The translations under genes and the position numbers were made by a program. A model generated the notes under the pieces. The model was not told the origin of the DNA. It saw only the letters and a list, made by a program, of their open reading frames with translations, and did not search any database. This document shows, one piece after another, positions 5,615 through 7,305 of a stretch of 7,305 nt of DNA (the first letter of the stretch is position 1; the number at the start of each line of letters is the position of its first letter). This stretch comes from Caryophanales bacterium. Lineage in GTDB: Bacteria > Bacillota_I > Bacilli_A > RFN20 > CAG-826. The stretch is taken from NCBI GenBank assembly GCA_016280685.1, contig JAEEHE010000101.1, positions 1 to 7,305 of the forward strand, read 5' to 3'.

Positions 5615-6583
5615 ATGAAAGTGCGTAAAATAATTTCCTTAGTCTTAAACCTTCTCGCTGTTATCGCAGCGATTACTGGTATGGTCTTAATCAAACAATC
5701 CTTTATTGATGAAGGACCAGTTTTATTTGCGAAATTCTTTACGTTATTCACTAATGTTTTAATTATTTTTACTGGTTTAATCTCTATCGGTTATTGCATC
5801 GATGGCTTTATTAAAAAGAAAGAAGATGCCATCTTACCAATCGGTATCTTTGTTCTCCGTTTAATTACCTCTGTCAGTGCCTTAATTACTTTTGCGACAG
5901 TTGTCGGATATTTACAATATACGTCCTTAGCTAATTTAACTCCTGCCGATACATTATTTTGGAATAATATCTGTCATCACTATGTCGCTCCTTTAGCGAT
6001 TATCGCCTCCTTTATCTTCTTTGATTTAGATAAGAAATGCCCCTTCAAGACATTTGCTTTTGGCCCAATTCACTTATTAGTGTATATGGCTTATGCAGTT
6101 CCAATTTGCTTGATTGATGCGAGCATTTGGAATGGTGCGCCTTATGTCTTTATGGATACATCCAAATTAGAAATTTGGTTAATTGTTGTCTTAATCTTAG
6201 GATTTATCGTTGTGGGATTCTTATTTTCCATGCTCTTATGGTTATTAAATAGAATCGTTTATCTCATCTTTATCGGTGAAGAAGTTTCTAAAGAAGAAAC
6301 CACTCCCGAAGAAGTGGAAGTGCAAGAAACTGTCGAAGTTACTGAAGAAGATCAAAACGAAGTTAACGAAATCATTAAGACTGGTTATACCGGTCCTCGT
6401 ATCTATCACATCTCTAAAAGAGAAGATAAGAAATGGCAAGTCAAATTCGCGAATGGTAAAAAGGCTATTAAATTATTTAATACCCAAGCTGAAGCCATCG
6501 TCTTTGCCAAGAAATTAGCGAAATCACAAGATGGTTCCATCCGTGTCCATTCCTTAAAAGGTAAGATCAGAAAAGCTCATTAA
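5615..6583 (+). CDS. Pr6Pr-like six-helix membrane protein with C-terminal DUF2188 domain
   Basis: The protein has 322 residues in three parts. Residues 1-220 hold six hydrophobic helices (about 5-27, 38-61, 75-100, 119-136, 148-168 and 187-218). They carry Pr6Pr-family marks: FFTLFTNVL (41-49), ICHHYVAPL (119-127), PIHLLVYMAYAVPI (151-164) and GAPYVFMD (174-181). Residues 221-258 are a strongly acidic, Glu/Val-rich linker. Residues 262-320 match DUF2188: IYHISKREDKKWQVKFANG, then NTQAEAIVFAKKLAK (289-303), then SIRVHSLKGKIRK (308-320), a basic domain of about 60 residues. Pr6Pr proteins have no proven function; they are distantly related to the FAR-17a/AIG1 group, whose animal members are Thr/His lipid hydrolases. 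The start is six bases after the fakA stop, with only a distant GGGAG (5596-5600), so translation probably depends on coupling to fakA. A terminator follows. B. subtilis has sdaAB-sdaAA at this position. Confidence 0.8.
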   Translation: MKVRKIISLVLNLLAVIAAITGMVLIKQSFIDEGPVLFAKFFTLFTNVLIIFTGLISIGYCIDGFIKKKEDAILPIGIFVLRLITSVSALITFATVVGYLQYTSLANLTPADTLFWNNICHHYVAPLAIIASFIFFDLDKKCPFKTFAFGPIHLLVYMAYAVPICLIDASIWNGAPYVFMDTSKLEIWLIVVLILGFIVVGFLFSMLLWLLNRIVYLIFIGEEVSKEETTPEEVEVQETVEVTEEDQNEVNEIIKTGYTGPRIYHISKREDKKWQVKFANGKKAIKLFNTQAEAIVFAKKLAKSQDGSIRVHSLKGKIRKAH

Positions 6584-6608
6584 GAGATAGTTGTCTCAAA
6601 AATAATCG

Positions 6609-6636
6609 TAGCAAATCAAATTGGTTTGCTATTTTT
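6609..6636 (+). terminator. Intrinsic terminator of the Asp23-fakA operon
   Basis: TAGCAAATC (6609-6617) pairs over nine positions (one G-U) with GGTTTGCTA (6623-6631) around the loop AAATT, followed by five T residues (6632-6636). It starts 26 bases after the stop of the membrane protein gene and isolates recG from the operon. The 3' strand contains TTTGCTA, the same start as the extended -10 elements elsewhere, so it may also overlap the recG promoter. Confidence 0.85.
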
Positions 6637-6641
6637 ATTAT
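6625..6641 (+). promoter_or_regulatory. Weak candidate promoter for recG
   Basis: Two -10 candidates overlap the terminator tail: TATTTT with an upstream TGC (6627-6635), and TATTAT (6636-6641). Neither has a convincing -35. TATTAT would place the transcription start near 6649 and give a leader of about 13 bases. The basis is position after a terminator and before a gene; read-through from the operon is the alternative. Confidence 0.3.
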
Positions 6642-6661
6642 CTTTAATAATAATTAAAGTA

Positions 6662-7305
6662 ATGAAAGATAAATTAACCAAATCCGATCGTTTAAATAAA
6701 TATCTCAGTCTCATGGGTATCTTTAGTTACTACGATGTGATTAATCATCTCCCGAGAAGATATGAGAATTTTGATTATACACGTGAGAGAGATTTATTGG
6801 ATAAAGAAAGAGTGGTGATTCTCGGAAAGATTATCTCTTTACCGAAAGTCACACAAAATAAGAAATTATCCATTACCACTTTCGATTTCATGAGCGTCAA
6901 CCGCAATTACTTCCGCGTAGTGGCCTTTAATCGCCCTTATTTAGCCAAGAATATGAATCTCATGGATAAATTCACCTTGGTGGGTATTTATAACCGGAAA
7001 CGCGGTGAAATCGACTTTATCAATATGTATAAAGGTGAGATTCCTATAAATGAAAGAATTAAACCTGTTTATTCTTTACCACAAGGATATGAAAACCATT
7101 TATTTTCTAATCTCGTTAAGAAGTCTCTTATAGAGATTGATGGTAAAGTCGCTTCTTTAATTCCTTATGACTATCTCATCAAATATAAATTATGTCGGAA
7201 ATGGTTAGCGATGAAATGGGCGCATTTCCCCGAGAATCCTGAACAGGTTAGACAAGCATTAAGACATCTAAAATATGAAGAAGCTTTGATGTTCTCTTTA
7301 AAGAA
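6662..7305 (+). CDS. recG: ATP-dependent DNA helicase RecG, N-terminal part (truncated by window end)
   Basis: This open frame of 214 codons runs off the window without a stop. RecG remodels stalled replication forks and branch-migrates Holliday junctions. The visible part is the N-terminal wedge region that binds branched DNA; full-length RecG is about 680 residues, so the helicase motifs lie beyond the window. It aligns with B. subtilis RecG through GIFSYYDVINHLPRRYENFD (19-38), VVILGKI (51-57), RVVAFNRPYLAKNMNLMDKF (81-100) and the later segments IKPVYSLPQGYENHLFSNLV, WAHFPENPEQVRQAL and LKYEEALMFSLK near the window end. The N-terminus is about a dozen residues shorter than in B. subtilis and lacks the usual KGIGP helix-hairpin-helix-like stretch. 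The ATG at 6662 is the first in frame after the terminator; no Shine-Dalgarno sequence precedes it. Its place downstream of yloU-fakA matches Bacillota synteny. Confidence 0.94.
   Translation, partial: MKDKLTKSDRLNKYLSLMGIFSYYDVINHLPRRYENFDYTRERDLLDKERVVILGKIISLPKVTQNKKLSITTFDFMSVNRNYFRVVAFNRPYLAKNMNLMDKFTLVGIYNRKRGEIDFINMYKGEIPINERIKPVYSLPQGYENHLFSNLVKKSLIEIDGKVASLIPYDYLIKYKLCRKWLAMKWAHFPENPEQVRQALRHLKYEEALMFSLK

Noticed and set aside
6245..6518. Overlapping open frames on both strands (6245-6439 minus, Phe-rich; 6276-6518 plus, Lys-rich)
   Set aside because: Both are frame shadows of the GAA-rich acidic linker and DUF2188 region of the membrane protein; their low-complexity composition follows from that repeat-like DNA.
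6584..6597. Small hairpin GAGA/TCTC just after the membrane protein gene
   Set aside because: It has only four pairs and is followed by A residues, not T; the real terminator is the nine-pair hairpin at 6609-6636.
1..7305. Mycoplasma-type genetic code (UGA as Trp)
   Set aside because: Trp is encoded by TGG where checked, no in-frame TGA interrupts any gene, and all visible stops are TAA.
1..7305. CRISPR array, insertion sequence, phage or defence genes
   Set aside because: No regularly spaced repeats, transposase or integrase motifs, or target-site duplications were seen; every long frame is a housekeeping, transport or membrane gene.

Overview
The window is AT-rich bacterial chromosome and reads as a low-GC Bacillota-type genome, with order-level placement uncertain. 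The gene string Asp23/YloU, FakA (YloV), RecG is a conserved Bacillota neighbourhood. The 5S rRNA is short (about 108 nt) with a reduced helix IV, which fits lineages near the Mollicutes, Erysipelotrichia or the uncultured RF39-type Bacilli. Tryptophan is encoded by TGG, no in-frame TGA is present, and all six visible stops are TAA. The standard bacterial code is therefore used, not the Mycoplasma code 4.

Layout: 1-25 is the 3' tip of a 23S rRNA. A short spacer without a tRNA follows, then 5S rRNA at 144-251, whose closing stem runs straight into a T-tract and probably ends the rRNA operon. At 301-1665 is a MATE-family efflux transporter that appears to be transcribed as a leaderless mRNA. 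After an 18-bp AT palindrome and a new extended -10 promoter comes a two-gene unit. It holds a COG2407-type (L-fucose isomerase-like) protein at 1735-2976, overlapping by 1 nt a four-helix membrane protein of unknown function at 2976-3455. A clear intrinsic terminator closes this unit at 3461-3484.

A strong consensus sigma-A promoter (TTGACA-17-TACAAT, 3517-3545), embedded in inverted and direct repeats, then drives an operon of an Asp23-family protein (3573-3920), the fatty acid kinase FakA (3929-5608) and a six-helix Pr6Pr-like membrane protein with a C-terminal DUF2188 domain (5615-6583). An intrinsic terminator (6609-6636) separates this operon from the 5' part of recG (6662 to window end). 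In B. subtilis the corresponding interval between yloV and recG holds the serine deaminase genes sdaAB and sdaAA; here it holds the Pr6Pr-DUF2188 gene.

Most of the window is ordinary housekeeping and transport DNA. I do not see a defence system, mobile element or CRISPR array. The points most worth a second look are the Pr6Pr-DUF2188 fusion inside the fatty acid kinase operon, the leaderless MATE transcript, the 5S rRNA that seems to act as its own terminator, the repeat-rich promoter in front of the Asp23 gene, and the atypical codon use of the small membrane protein.
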